Assembly: GCF_000383675.1 (NCBI RefSeq)
Contig: NZ_KB911820.1
Span: 496,001 to 560,000, forward strand
Source: Terracoccus sp. 273MFTsu3.1
GTDB taxonomy: Bacteria > Actinomycetota > Actinomycetes > Actinomycetales > Dermatophilaceae
Direction: 5' to 3'
Length of the DNA stretch: 64,000 bases
Shown here: positions 53,095 through 60,356 of the stretch, in pieces
Position numbering within the stretch: position 1 is the first letter of the stretch
Layout: every line of letters begins with the position of its first letter
Notes under the pieces: model-generated
Told to the model about the DNA's origin: nothing
Seen by the model: the letters and a program-made list of their open reading frames with translations, nothing else
The model's database searches: none
Program-made: the position numbers and the translations under genes

Positions 53095-54074
53095 TGTTGA
53101 GACTGACGGTCACCGTCCCGAGCGAGCTGACCGAGAAGGTCACCGCGGTGCTGGCCGACTCGAGCGCCGTGAGCACGCTGTCCGTCCTGCGCGGCGCGGC
53201 GGTGCGCCCCGTGGGCGACGTCGTCCACGCCGACGTCGCCCGGGAGGGGGCCAACGTCCTCGTCGACCGGCTCCGGGACCTCGGGGTCCACGAGGGCGGG
53301 ACCCTCCAGATCGAGCCGGTCACGACGTGGGTCTCGCGCGCCGGCTTCGAGGCCGACGAGGAGACGCCAGGCAGCAGCGCCGACGCCGTCGTCTGGGCCC
53401 AGGTCGCCCAGCGTTCCTACGACGACAGCGAGCTGAACTGGACCTTCCTGTCCTTCATGTCCCTCGCGACCCTCATCGCCGGCATCGCGATCGTCCTCGA
53501 CTCGCAGATCCTCGTCATCGGCGCGATGGTGCTCGGTCCCGAGTTCGGGGCGATCGCCGCCCTCGGCGTCGCGCTCGTGCGACGGCGCCCGCTCCTGCTC
53601 GCGGTCGCCGCCCGCGCGCTCGTCGTCGGCTTCGTCGTGGCCATCGCCGTCACGTGTCTCGCCGGTCTCGCCGGCCGGGCCCTCGGGTGGATCACCCTCG
53701 ACGACATCTCCGGCGACCGGCCGGCCACCGACTTCATCTACTCGCCCGACAAGTGGTCGTTCATCGTCGCCGTCCTCGCGGCTGCCGCCGGCGTGCTGTC
53801 GCTGACCTCGGCCAAGCTCGGTGGCCTCAGTGGCGTCTTCATCTCGGTGACGACGATCCCGGCCGCCGGCAACGTCGCGCTCGGGCTCGCCTTCGGGGCG
53901 TGGGCCGAGGTGCGCGGCAGCGGCCTCCAGCTCGTCGTCAACATCGTCGGCATGGCGCTCGCCGGCTGGCTCACCCTCGCGCTCCAGGACGCCGTGTGGT
54001 CGCGGGTGCCCGCGCCGCGGTCGCACTCGAGGCTGAGCCGCCGGATCCATGCGGAGCCGCCACCGCGCCGCTAG
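53094..54074 (+). CDS. DUF389 membrane protein
   Basis: A 326-residue protein. A ~110-residue cytosolic N-terminal domain ([20 protein letters not shown]...) is followed by six hydrophobic segments containing the DUF389 core: [47 protein letters not shown] and [24 protein letters not shown]. The family is widespread in actinobacteria and has no known function; transport is a guess from the topology. Leaderless start at 53094. It is divergent from the metal operon, and the SmtB-type operator sits between them. Confidence 0.85.
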   Translation: MLRLTVTVPSELTEKVTAVLADSSAVSTLSVLRGAAVRPVGDVVHADVAREGANVLVDRLRDLGVHEGGTLQIEPVTTWVSRAGFEADEETPGSSADAVVWAQVAQRSYDDSELNWTFLSFMSLATLIAGIAIVLDSQILVIGAMVLGPEFGAIAALGVALVRRRPLLLAVAARALVVGFVVAIAVTCLAGLAGRALGWITLDDISGDRPATDFIYSPDKWSFIVAVLAAAAGVLSLTSAKLGGLSGVFISVTTIPAAGNVALGLAFGAWAEVRGSGLQLVVNIVGMALAGWLTLALQDAVWSRVPAPRSHSRLSRRIHAEPPPRR

Positions 54075-54106
54075 CGTCGAGCCCGTGATGACGCCGTGAT
54101 GACGCC
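54072..54106 (+). promoter_or_regulatory. Leaderless promoter with tandem 11-bp duplication and a four-codon mini-ORF
   Basis: TAGCGT (54072-54077) is followed by 7 nt and GTG at 54085, the normal leaderless position, but that frame reads GTG ATG ACG CCG TGA and stops. The unit GTGATGACGCC occurs twice in a row (54085-54095, 54096-54106); the second copy carries the real start in another frame, overlapping the mini-ORF stop. Confidence 0.5.
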
Positions 54107-55097
54107 GCCCGCGGACTTCTCCACCGACCTGCTCGCGGCGGCCCTGCGCGAGATGTGGGGCCTCGATGTCCGTGAGATCACCTATGCGCCAGTCGGTTTC
54201 GGCAGCCACCACTGGCGGGTCGATGCGCGCGACGACAGCCGCTGGTTCGTCACCCTCGACGACTATGCGGGCGCCGGGGCCGACGTCGAGCGCGGCGCGG
54301 CCCTCAGCTCGGCGTTCCGCACCGCGCGAGCCCTCGCCGACTCTGGGCTGGACTTCGTCGTCGCTCCCGTCCCGGCGCGGGACGGGGCGGTCCCCTTCGA
54401 GCTCAGCCGGCACCGGTGGGTGTCGATGACCCCGTGGCTCGACGCGCCGCGCCTGCCGTCGCCGTCCGAGCAGACGTCGGCCGACCGGCACGCCGTGACC
54501 GAGGTGCTCGCGCGGCTGCACGCGGCCACGCCTCGTGCCGTCGGCGTGGCCGGTACCGACGACCTGGCCCTGCCCGAGCGGGCGCTCCTCGACCGTGCCC
54601 TGGCGGCCGACCTGCCGCCCGGCGCCGGCCCCTACGGAGCCCGCGCCCGGGACGCCCTGGCCGAGCACGCGGAGGCGGTGCGGCGCGCCCTCGTCGTCTG
54701 GGACGAGCGGGCCGTCCGGGACCGTGCCGAGCGCGACTCCTGGGTCATCACCCACGGAGAGCCGCACTGGCGCAACGTCCTCTCCGACGCGGACGGTCTC
54801 CACGTCGTCGACTGGGACACCGCCCTGCTCGCGCCCGCGGCCCGCGACCTCTGGCACGTGGCGGGTGCCGAGGGTGTCCGTGCCGAGGAGGTGCTCGCCG
54901 ACTACGCCGCGCTGACCGGTCGGGCCGTGACGACCGACGACCTCCACGCGCAGGCGTTGCGGTGGGACCTCACCGAGGTCGCGCTCTATGCCGCCTGGTT
55001 CGCTCGACCCCACGCGGACGACGCCGACGGCGAGATCGCCTGGGGCGGCTTCACGGAGTCGTTGTCGTCGGTCGGGGCGCGGGAGTCGGCAGCGTGA
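54099..55097 (+). CDS. Aminoglycoside phosphotransferase-fold protein
   Basis: A 332-residue kinase-like protein: GSHHWRVDA near the N-terminus, RWFVTLDDY, the Brenner-type catalytic loop VITHGEPHWRNVL near residue 225 (HGE-PHWRN instead of HGD-x-H-x-N), and metal-binding VVDWDTALLAPAARDLWHV near 245. The first Asp of the catalytic loop is Glu here, so activity should be checked. It would phosphorylate a small molecule with ATP. Start at ATG 54099, or GTG 54096, immediately after a mini-ORF. The 3' end overlaps the convergent lipoprotein gene by 47 bp. Confidence 0.8.
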   Translation: MTPPADFSTDLLAAALREMWGLDVREITYAPVGFGSHHWRVDARDDSRWFVTLDDYAGAGADVERGAALSSAFRTARALADSGLDFVVAPVPARDGAVPFELSRHRWVSMTPWLDAPRLPSPSEQTSADRHAVTEVLARLHAATPRAVGVAGTDDLALPERALLDRALAADLPPGAGPYGARARDALAEHAEAVRRALVVWDERAVRDRAERDSWVITHGEPHWRNVLSDADGLHVVDWDTALLAPAARDLWHVAGAEGVRAEEVLADYAALTGRAVTTDDLHAQALRWDLTEVALYAAWFARPHADDADGEIAWGGFTESLSSVGARESAA

Positions 55098-55689
55098 ACG
55101 TCGTCGTCAGCGCACCGTTGACGACCGAGAGCAGGATGCCGGTCTCCTGACGGATGACGGCGTACCGGCTCTGGGCCACCGGCGAGCCCGCCGTCGCCTC
55201 GTCGGACGCGGCGCGGGCGAAGAGTCCGAGCGACGCCAGCCGACCGTAGTAGCTGGGCGCGTCCAGTCCCGGTGGCGGCCCGTTCGCGCCGAGCCGCTCG
55301 AGGTGCTGGGCCATGAGGTCGAGCTGGAGCGCGGCGGCGTTGCCGGACAACGACATCCGGTCGAGCAGCCGCACGTCGACGACGAGGTTCGAGTAGTCAG
55401 CCAGCGCGGCCGGCCGGTTGAAGACGGTGCTCGTCGTCAGGCTCGGTCGCGGGAGCGCCGTGACGGTGACCGTCGGCGTGGCCACGACCGTCGCCGTCGT
55501 CACGACCGTCGTCGTCGCGGTGACGGTCCTCGTGTCGATCTCCGTCACCGTCACGGTCTCGGTCGGCACCGGCGTGCCCGTGGAGCCGGCCACCTGGCTG
55601 AGGACGATCTCCGGCTCGCCGGACGAGCACCCAGCGAGCACGACTGCAGCCGAGAGCGCCAGCGTTGCGGCGACCGTGGCTCGGCGCAC
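55051..55689 (-). CDS. Predicted secreted lipoprotein with Thr/Val-rich stalk
   Basis: A 212-residue protein of unknown function. Signal RRATVAATLALSAAVVLAGC with lipobox LAGC (Cys near residue 20), then a ~55-residue stalk of Thr-Val repeats (TVTVTEIDTRTVTATTTVV and similar) and a ~110-residue compact domain (LADYSNLVVDVRLLDRM, LDLMAQHLERLG), ending in a Pro/Thr tail. The stalk suggests a surface-anchored, possibly glycosylated protein. GTG start at 55689. Confidence 0.7.
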   Translation of the reverse strand: MRRATVAATLALSAAVVLAGCSSGEPEIVLSQVAGSTGTPVPTETVTVTEIDTRTVTATTTVVTTATVVATPTVTVTALPRPSLTTSTVFNRPAALADYSNLVVDVRLLDRMSLSGNAAALQLDLMAQHLERLGANGPPPGLDAPSYYGRLASLGLFARAASDEATAGSPVAQSRYAVIRQETGILLSVVNGALTTTFTLPTPAPRPTTTTP

Positions 55690-55774
55690 CCTCGACTCCC
55701 GTGCTCGACGTGGACAGTGGGTCGATTGTCATCGTTGGGCCGCCGCCGTGGGACCGAATGCGCGAATCGTCCTG

Positions 55775-56563
55775 TCAGGTGCGTGCCGCCGCGAGCTGCG
55801 GGCGGGTGAGGAAGAGCGCGCCGTCGAGCCGCGCCCCGCGCAGGTCGGCGTCGCGCAGGTCGGCACCGAGCAGGTCAGCCCACCGAAGGTCGGCGTCGCG
55901 CAGGTCCGCCGCGATGAGCAGCGCGCCCCGGAGGTCGGCCGTGCGCAGGTCACGGCCGCGGAGGTCGGCGGCGACGAGGTCGGCCCCGGCCCGCAGCCGC
56001 CGAGGAGGAGTGCGTATGCCGTCACGCCGCCGCCGCCGGGCGCGTGCCGTCGCGCTGGCGGCCCGCAGCAGGCCACCGACCCGGGACCGCACGGCGACGA
56101 GGTCGAGGGCGAGCAGCTCGTCCGGAGAACCGGCTGTCGCGGTCCTGACCTCCTCGGTCGACGCGACGAGCCCGGCCCGCGTCGCCTCGTCAGGCTCGAG
56201 CGCGAGGGCGTCACGGAGGTGGGCGAGCATCTCGTGCAGCTGGCGCATGACGGGCAGGACGGCATACATCGTCGCGGCGGTCTCGGGGGCCTCGCGCCAC
56301 GAGATGCCGCCGAAGGTCACCTGCGAGACCTGTTGTCCGGCGCCGAAGCAGTCGAACGTCACGCACCCGCGCCATCCGCCCTCGAGGAGCCGGTCATGGA
56401 TGCCGCACCGGTGGCCGGCGAGGAGGTTGCGGCAGGGCTCCCCGGCGGCCTTGTCGACCGGGAAGTCGGCCGATCGCGCGAAGGGGAGGGCGACGCAGCA
56501 CAGGCCGAAGCACCGCGAGCAGTCGGCCTCGAGCGCCGGCGACCCGTGCGACCGGGTGCTCAC
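55775..56563 (-). CDS. Cysteine-cluster protein with C-terminal pentapeptide repeats
   Basis: A 262-residue protein. The N-terminal ~70 residues contain DCSRCFGLCCVALPF, EPCRNL, HRCGIHD and RGCVTFDC, a C-x2-C-x3-CC pattern like the YkgJ metal or Fe-S binding group. The middle is helical. Residues ~195-250 form pentapeptide repeats (ADLRGRDLRTADLRGALL..., A(D/N)LRx pattern), giving a right-handed beta-helix. The combination is unusual. Such repeats can mimic DNA or mediate contacts, and no function can be assigned. GTG 56563 overlaps the stop of the upstream gene, so they are co-translated. Confidence 0.72.
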   Translation of the reverse strand: MSTRSHGSPALEADCSRCFGLCCVALPFARSADFPVDKAAGEPCRNLLAGHRCGIHDRLLEGGWRGCVTFDCFGAGQQVSQVTFGGISWREAPETAATMYAVLPVMRQLHEMLAHLRDALALEPDEATRAGLVASTEEVRTATAGSPDELLALDLVAVRSRVGGLLRAASATARARRRRRDGIRTPPRRLRAGADLVAADLRGRDLRTADLRGALLIAADLRDADLRWADLLGADLRDADLRGARLDGALFLTRPQLAAART

Positions 56564-57039
56564 GGCAGCTCGTTGCGGACCATCGTCGTGCGGTCCGTCC
56601 CGCCGTCCTCGGCCGGCGTCTCGTAGCGCACCGGCATCCCGGGGAACGCCGGCGCGAACCAGAAGGTCGCGACGCCGCCCTCGCCGTCGTCCACGGCGTA
56701 GCGCAGCGCGTCGACGGTGCCGAGCGGCAGCTCCACCGTGTCGGGCGTGACCGTCACCGCGGACACGGGGAAGGAGGCGTGGCCCTGGAGCTGGAGCCAC
56801 GTCATGCGCCCCTCCTCGACCTCCCCTTCGCGGTGGCCGTCGGGCCCGATCCGCCAGCGCTGCAGGGTCGCTCCGTCCTCGTCCGGGTCGACGAACCGGT
56901 TGACGCGCTGCCACGACGGCCCGTCGGCGGGCTCCACGAGGAGGGTGATCGTGCGTCCGTCGGGACACCCCGCGCGGATCTCGTCGGCGGTGAACGGCGT
57001 CGGGGCGGTGCCCGGTGCGAGCACGTGGGGATCGCTCAT
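56560..57039 (-). CDS. Conserved hypothetical protein, beta-rich
   Basis: A 159-residue cytosolic protein I do not recognise. Visible features are PFTADEIRAGCPDGRTITLLVEP, WQRVNRFVDPDEDGATLQRWRI, a central acidic HREGEVEEGRM and a beta-rich end ATFWFAPAFPGMPVRYET. The strand alternation suggests a lipocalin-like or beta-sandwich fold. ATG 57039 is preceded by GATACT at 6 nt (leaderless). It overlaps the Cys-cluster/pentapeptide gene by 4 bp (GTGA), so a shared task is likely. Confidence 0.6.
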   Translation of the reverse strand: MSDPHVLAPGTAPTPFTADEIRAGCPDGRTITLLVEPADGPSWQRVNRFVDPDEDGATLQRWRIGPDGHREGEVEEGRMTWLQLQGHASFPVSAVTVTPDTVELPLGTVDALRYAVDDGEGGVATFWFAPAFPGMPVRYETPAEDGGTDRTTMVRNELP

Positions 57040-57081
57040 CCCGCCAGTATCACGGGCCGTCGGGGCGGCGCGAAATGCCCG

Positions 57082-57477
57082 TCAGAGCAGCGAGCTGGGG
57101 TCGTCCGGGATGTCGGCGGCATACGACTGGAGCAGCTGGAGCGGCACGATCTCGAGCGCGCGCTCGTGCGTGGCGGCGAGGAAGACGGGTGCGGCGGCGC
57201 CGTCCTGGTGGGCCTCGAGCCAGCGGCTCGCGACGACGCACCACCGGTCGCCCGGTGTCAGGCCGGGGAAGCGCCACTCCGGACGAGGCGTCACGAGGTC
57301 GTTGCCGACGCTGCGCTGGTGCTCGAGGAACTCGCTCGTGACGACGACGCAGACGGTGTGGCTGCCCCGGTCCTCGGGCCCCGTCGTGCAGTAGCCGTCG
57401 CGGTAGAAGCCGGTCACCGGGTCGGTGCCGCACGCCTCGAGCTCGCCGCCGAGCACGTTCCGTTCCCGCGCTGCCAT
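57082..57477 (-). CDS. DUF2237-family protein
   Basis: A 131-residue protein matching DUF2237: start NVLGGELEACGTDPVTGFYRDGYCTTGPEDRGSHTVCVVVT (only in outline), then FLEHQRSVGNDLVTPRPEWRFPGLTPGDRWCVVASRW and APVFLAATHERALE. Conserved Cys pairs could bind a metal. The family has no known activity. It is leaderless: TAGGTT (57489-57484) 6 nt before ATG 57477. Confidence 0.82.
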   Translation of the reverse strand: MAARERNVLGGELEACGTDPVTGFYRDGYCTTGPEDRGSHTVCVVVTSEFLEHQRSVGNDLVTPRPEWRFPGLTPGDRWCVVASRWLEAHQDGAAAPVFLAATHERALEIVPLQLLQSYAADIPDDPSSLL

Positions 57478-57518
57478 GACCCAAACCTAGTGGTGGCGCG
57501 CCTCGCTAGGCTGGCCCC
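57478..57518. promoter_or_regulatory. 41-bp divergent pair of leaderless promoters
   Basis: Both -10 boxes, TAGGTT (57489-57484, minus) and TAGGCT (57507-57512, plus), sit exactly 6 nt from their ATGs. Only 17 bp separate the two boxes, so each -35 region must lie over or beyond the opposite -10, and the two promoters should exclude each other. Confidence 0.6.
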
Positions 57519-57965
57519 ATGCTGGGAGTGAAGGACTACGAGCAGGACTACATCGACGCCTGCCGGTCACGGGTCGAGACGCAGGTCGTGATGTTCCACG
57601 AGGTGGCGCAGGCCGCGCGCGACCACGGTGACGCCGACGTCTCCCACCTCGAGGGCGCGCTCGAGTCGCTCGAGTACGAGTACTTCAACAACATGCTCAT
57701 CGTCCTCGACGGCTACTTCGTCCACCGCCTGCGCGGTGTGGAGGGCGAGGACGGCAACGCGCTCAACGAGGTGCGGGTGCTCGTGCGCTCGCTCATGGAG
57801 AACGGCGGCACCGTCATGGCCGACCCGCAGATCCGGCTCGACCCGGCGCGCAGCGTCCTCGGCCTGGAGGTCGGTGCCCCCATCACGCTGACGCTCCAGA
57901 AGTACCGCCGGATCTCCGACGCCTTCCTCCGCGAGATCGAGAACAAGTTCTCGCGCAACGACTGA
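57519..57965 (+). CDS. Conserved hypothetical protein
   Basis: A 148-residue cytosolic protein, not recognised. The N-terminal half is helical with FHEVAQAARDHGDADVSHLEGALESLE; the middle reads YEYFNNMLIVLDGYFVHRLRGVEGEDGNALNEVRVLVRSLM (listed here as landmarks YFNNMLIVLDGYFVHR and NEVRVLVRSL); the end is QKYRRISDAFLREIENKF. The charged helical pattern resembles small globular housekeeping proteins of actinobacteria. Leaderless start at 57519. Single gene. Confidence 0.65.
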   Translation: MLGVKDYEQDYIDACRSRVETQVVMFHEVAQAARDHGDADVSHLEGALESLEYEYFNNMLIVLDGYFVHRLRGVEGEDGNALNEVRVLVRSLMENGGTVMADPQIRLDPARSVLGLEVGAPITLTLQKYRRISDAFLREIENKFSRND

Positions 57966-58018
57966 CCGGGACCCGCCCGCCTCCTGTCCGACATGCCCGC
58001 GATCGAAGGAGATCCGCC

Positions 58019-60187
58019 GTGCCCCGCGCTCCGATGTCCGCCGAGGTGCGACGTGACGCCGTCGGTGTCCCGCACCTGCGTGCTGGCGACGTCATGGACC
58101 TGGCCCGCCTCCAGGGGCGCATCACCGCCCTCGACCGGGCGTGGCAGGTCGAGCACCACCGCTGGCGGATGGAAGGGCGGACGGCCGAGTACGTCGGTGC
58201 CCACGGGTTCGCCTGGGACCGGTTCTCCCGGCAGGTGCTGCTCGAGCCGACGGTGCGCCGCTGCTTCGAGCGGCTCGACCGCGAGACGCGGACGTGGCTG
58301 ACGGCCTACGTCGACGGCGTCAACGAGACCCTCGCCGAGGGGCTCGCGGGCACGCCCGAGGTCGCGCTGCTCGGGCTCCAGTCGTATGCCGCCGCGCCGC
58401 GCCCGTGGGAGCCGTGGACGCCGCTCGGCATCTTCTGGGGCATCCACCTGCTCTTCGGGACCTTCCCCGCCAAGCTCTTCAACGCGCACGTCGCCGACCG
58501 GCTCGGCGCCGAGGCCCTCGAGCTGTTCAACGCCGAGGGGGTCGAGCGGGCCGAGGCCTCGGGGAGCAACGCGTGGGTGATCGGCGGGGCGCGCACGGCG
58601 AGCGGGCTGCCGCTCGTCGCCGGTGACCCGCACCGGACGATCGAGCTGCCCGGCTGCTACCAGCAGGTCGGCCTGGCCTGCCCCGAGTTCGACGTGGTCG
58701 GCTTCACGTTCCCGGGGGTGCCCGGCGTGCAGCACTTCGCCCACACGGGAACCGTCGCGTGGGGCATCACGAACGCCATGGCGGACTACCAGGACCTGAC
58801 GCTCGAGTCCCTCGGTCACGTCGGTCTCGGCCCCGACGGCTCGCCGCTGCTCAAGGCGCGCGGCATCGACGGGTGGGAGCCGGTGCGCGCCTCGACCGAG
58901 ACGCTGAGGGTGCGCGGCGGGGCCGACGTGGCCGTCCCGGTCGTCGTCACGTCGCGCGGGCCGATCGTCACCGGCCTCGAGGCCGAGATCGAGCGGCTCG
59001 ACGCCGAGGCCGAGGCGCCGCCGCAGTGGACCGACGAGAGCGTCCAGCCGCGCCGGGCCCACCCGGCGGCGCACAGCCTGCGCACGCCGACCCAGGTCGA
59101 GGAGGACCTCGGCTTCGGCGCCCTCCTGCCCCTGCTCCGGGCGCGGACGGTCGCCGACGTCGAGGAGGCCCTGTCGCGCTGGGTCGAGCCGGTCAACAGC
59201 GCTCTCGTCGCCGACGACACGGGTCGCGTCCGTCACCTCGTCGTCGGTCGCGTGCCCGAGCGCGACGAGGTCGGGGCGGTGCTGCCCGTCCCGGCGTGGG
59301 ACCCCCGGCACGTGTGGCACGGCTACCGGCGCGGCACGGGCAGCGACGTCCCCGACGTCATGGTCAGCGCCAACGACCGGGCCAGCGGCGGCGGCCTCGG
59401 GGTGGAGTACGCCACCCCCTTCCGGGCCGGTCGCATCCGCGAGCTCGTCGAGTCGGGGGAGCGGTTGACCGTCGACGACTGCGCGGCGATCCACGTCGAC
59501 ACGCGCAACGGACAGGCCGACGTCATGCGCGAGCTCGTCGCGGCGGCTCAGGTCTCGGGGCCCGCAGCCGACGTGCGGTCCGAGCTGCTCGCCTGGGACG
59601 GCCACAGCGACACGGGCAGCCGAGGTGCCGCCCTCTTCGCCGGCTGGCGCACGGCGCTCGTGCGGTGGTTCTCCGAGCACCCGTCCCTCTCGGCGCTGCA
59701 CGAGCCGAGCGGGCACTCCCGCATCTTCGCGGCGTGGACCGACGTCGTGACGCAGATCGGGGTGGGCTGGCACTCGATGGCACACCTCGGGCCGGCCCAC
59801 GGCATCGAGGTGGACGAGGGTGTGCGCGTGGCGCTCGAACACGTCGCGGCGCAGCGTGACTCGCTGACGACGTGGGGCGAGCGGCACTGGCTCGACCCGG
59901 TCCACGCGCTCGACGCGACCGGCCGTGCGCCCCGCGTCCCGCGCGACCCCGTCGCCGGCGACAAGGGCTGCGTCCTCGCGGCGGCGAGCGCGCCCGGGGT
60001 GACGGACCACTGCTACGGCGGACCGGTCGCGCGTTACGTCTGGGACCTCGCCGACCGCGACGCGAGCCGCTGGGTCGTGCCCTTCGGGGCGAGCGGCGAC
60101 GCCCGCGACCCGCACTTCGCCGACCAGACGCCGGCCTGGCTCGCCGGCGGCCTCCACCCGGTTCAGCCGACGACCGGCACGACGTAG
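58019..60187 (+). CDS. Penicillin acylase-family Ntn hydrolase, apparently cytosolic
   Basis: A 722-residue protein of the penicillin G acylase/aculeacin acylase family: N-terminal DAVGVPHLRAGDVMDL, GRITALDRAWQVEHHRW, the autocleavage site ASGSNAWVIGGARTASG with nucleophile Ser at about residue 182, PLVAGDPHR, VGFTFPGVPGVQHFAHTGTVAWGITNA, and beta-subunit VSANDRASGGG. The precursor should cut itself before the Ser and hydrolyse an amide such as an acyl-homoserine lactone or N-acyl compound. No signal peptide is seen, which is unusual for this family. GTG 58019 follows GAAGGAGA. Confidence 0.85.
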   Translation: MPRAPMSAEVRRDAVGVPHLRAGDVMDLARLQGRITALDRAWQVEHHRWRMEGRTAEYVGAHGFAWDRFSRQVLLEPTVRRCFERLDRETRTWLTAYVDGVNETLAEGLAGTPEVALLGLQSYAAAPRPWEPWTPLGIFWGIHLLFGTFPAKLFNAHVADRLGAEALELFNAEGVERAEASGSNAWVIGGARTASGLPLVAGDPHRTIELPGCYQQVGLACPEFDVVGFTFPGVPGVQHFAHTGTVAWGITNAMADYQDLTLESLGHVGLGPDGSPLLKARGIDGWEPVRASTETLRVRGGADVAVPVVVTSRGPIVTGLEAEIERLDAEAEAPPQWTDESVQPRRAHPAAHSLRTPTQVEEDLGFGALLPLLRARTVADVEEALSRWVEPVNSALVADDTGRVRHLVVGRVPERDEVGAVLPVPAWDPRHVWHGYRRGTGSDVPDVMVSANDRASGGGLGVEYATPFRAGRIRELVESGERLTVDDCAAIHVDTRNGQADVMRELVAAAQVSGPAADVRSELLAWDGHSDTGSRGAALFAGWRTALVRWFSEHPSLSALHEPSGHSRIFAAWTDVVTQIGVGWHSMAHLGPAHGIEVDEGVRVALEHVAAQRDSLTTWGERHWLDPVHALDATGRAPRVPRDPVAGDKGCVLAAASAPGVTDHCYGGPVARYVWDLADRDASRWVVPFGASGDARDPHFADQTPAWLAGGLHPVQPTTGTT

Positions 60188-60356
60188 CCCTCGCCGTCGA
60201 CGGACACCTCCAGCGGTCGCCGAGCCACGCGGCCATGAGGGTAAAGGAGAACTTTGCCCGCCTTTTACTATTTGCGGTACAAAACGTGACTTTACGACGT
60301 ACTGTTCTCGCGTAGCCCCGCGAACGGGCCCCGCACACGCAGGAGTAGTGAGTCTG
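60188..60356 (+). promoter_or_regulatory. 169-bp intergenic region with an AT-rich island
   Basis: Bases ~60237-60305 are far richer in A/T than anything nearby (runs CTTTTACTATTTG and ACAAAACGTGACTTTACG). It contains an imperfect repeat GTAAAGG/CCTTTTAC (60241-60268), a TACTGT box (60300-60305) and a 26-codon frame from ATG 60235 with rare TTA and CTA codons. It is most likely a regulated promoter of the next gene rather than coding. Confidence 0.4.

Noticed and set aside
60235-60315. 26-codon ORF (MRVKENFARLLLFAVQNV...) as a real small protein
   Set aside because: No ribosome site and no homology basis. The AT-rich DNA is better explained as a promoter region. Kept only as an observation.
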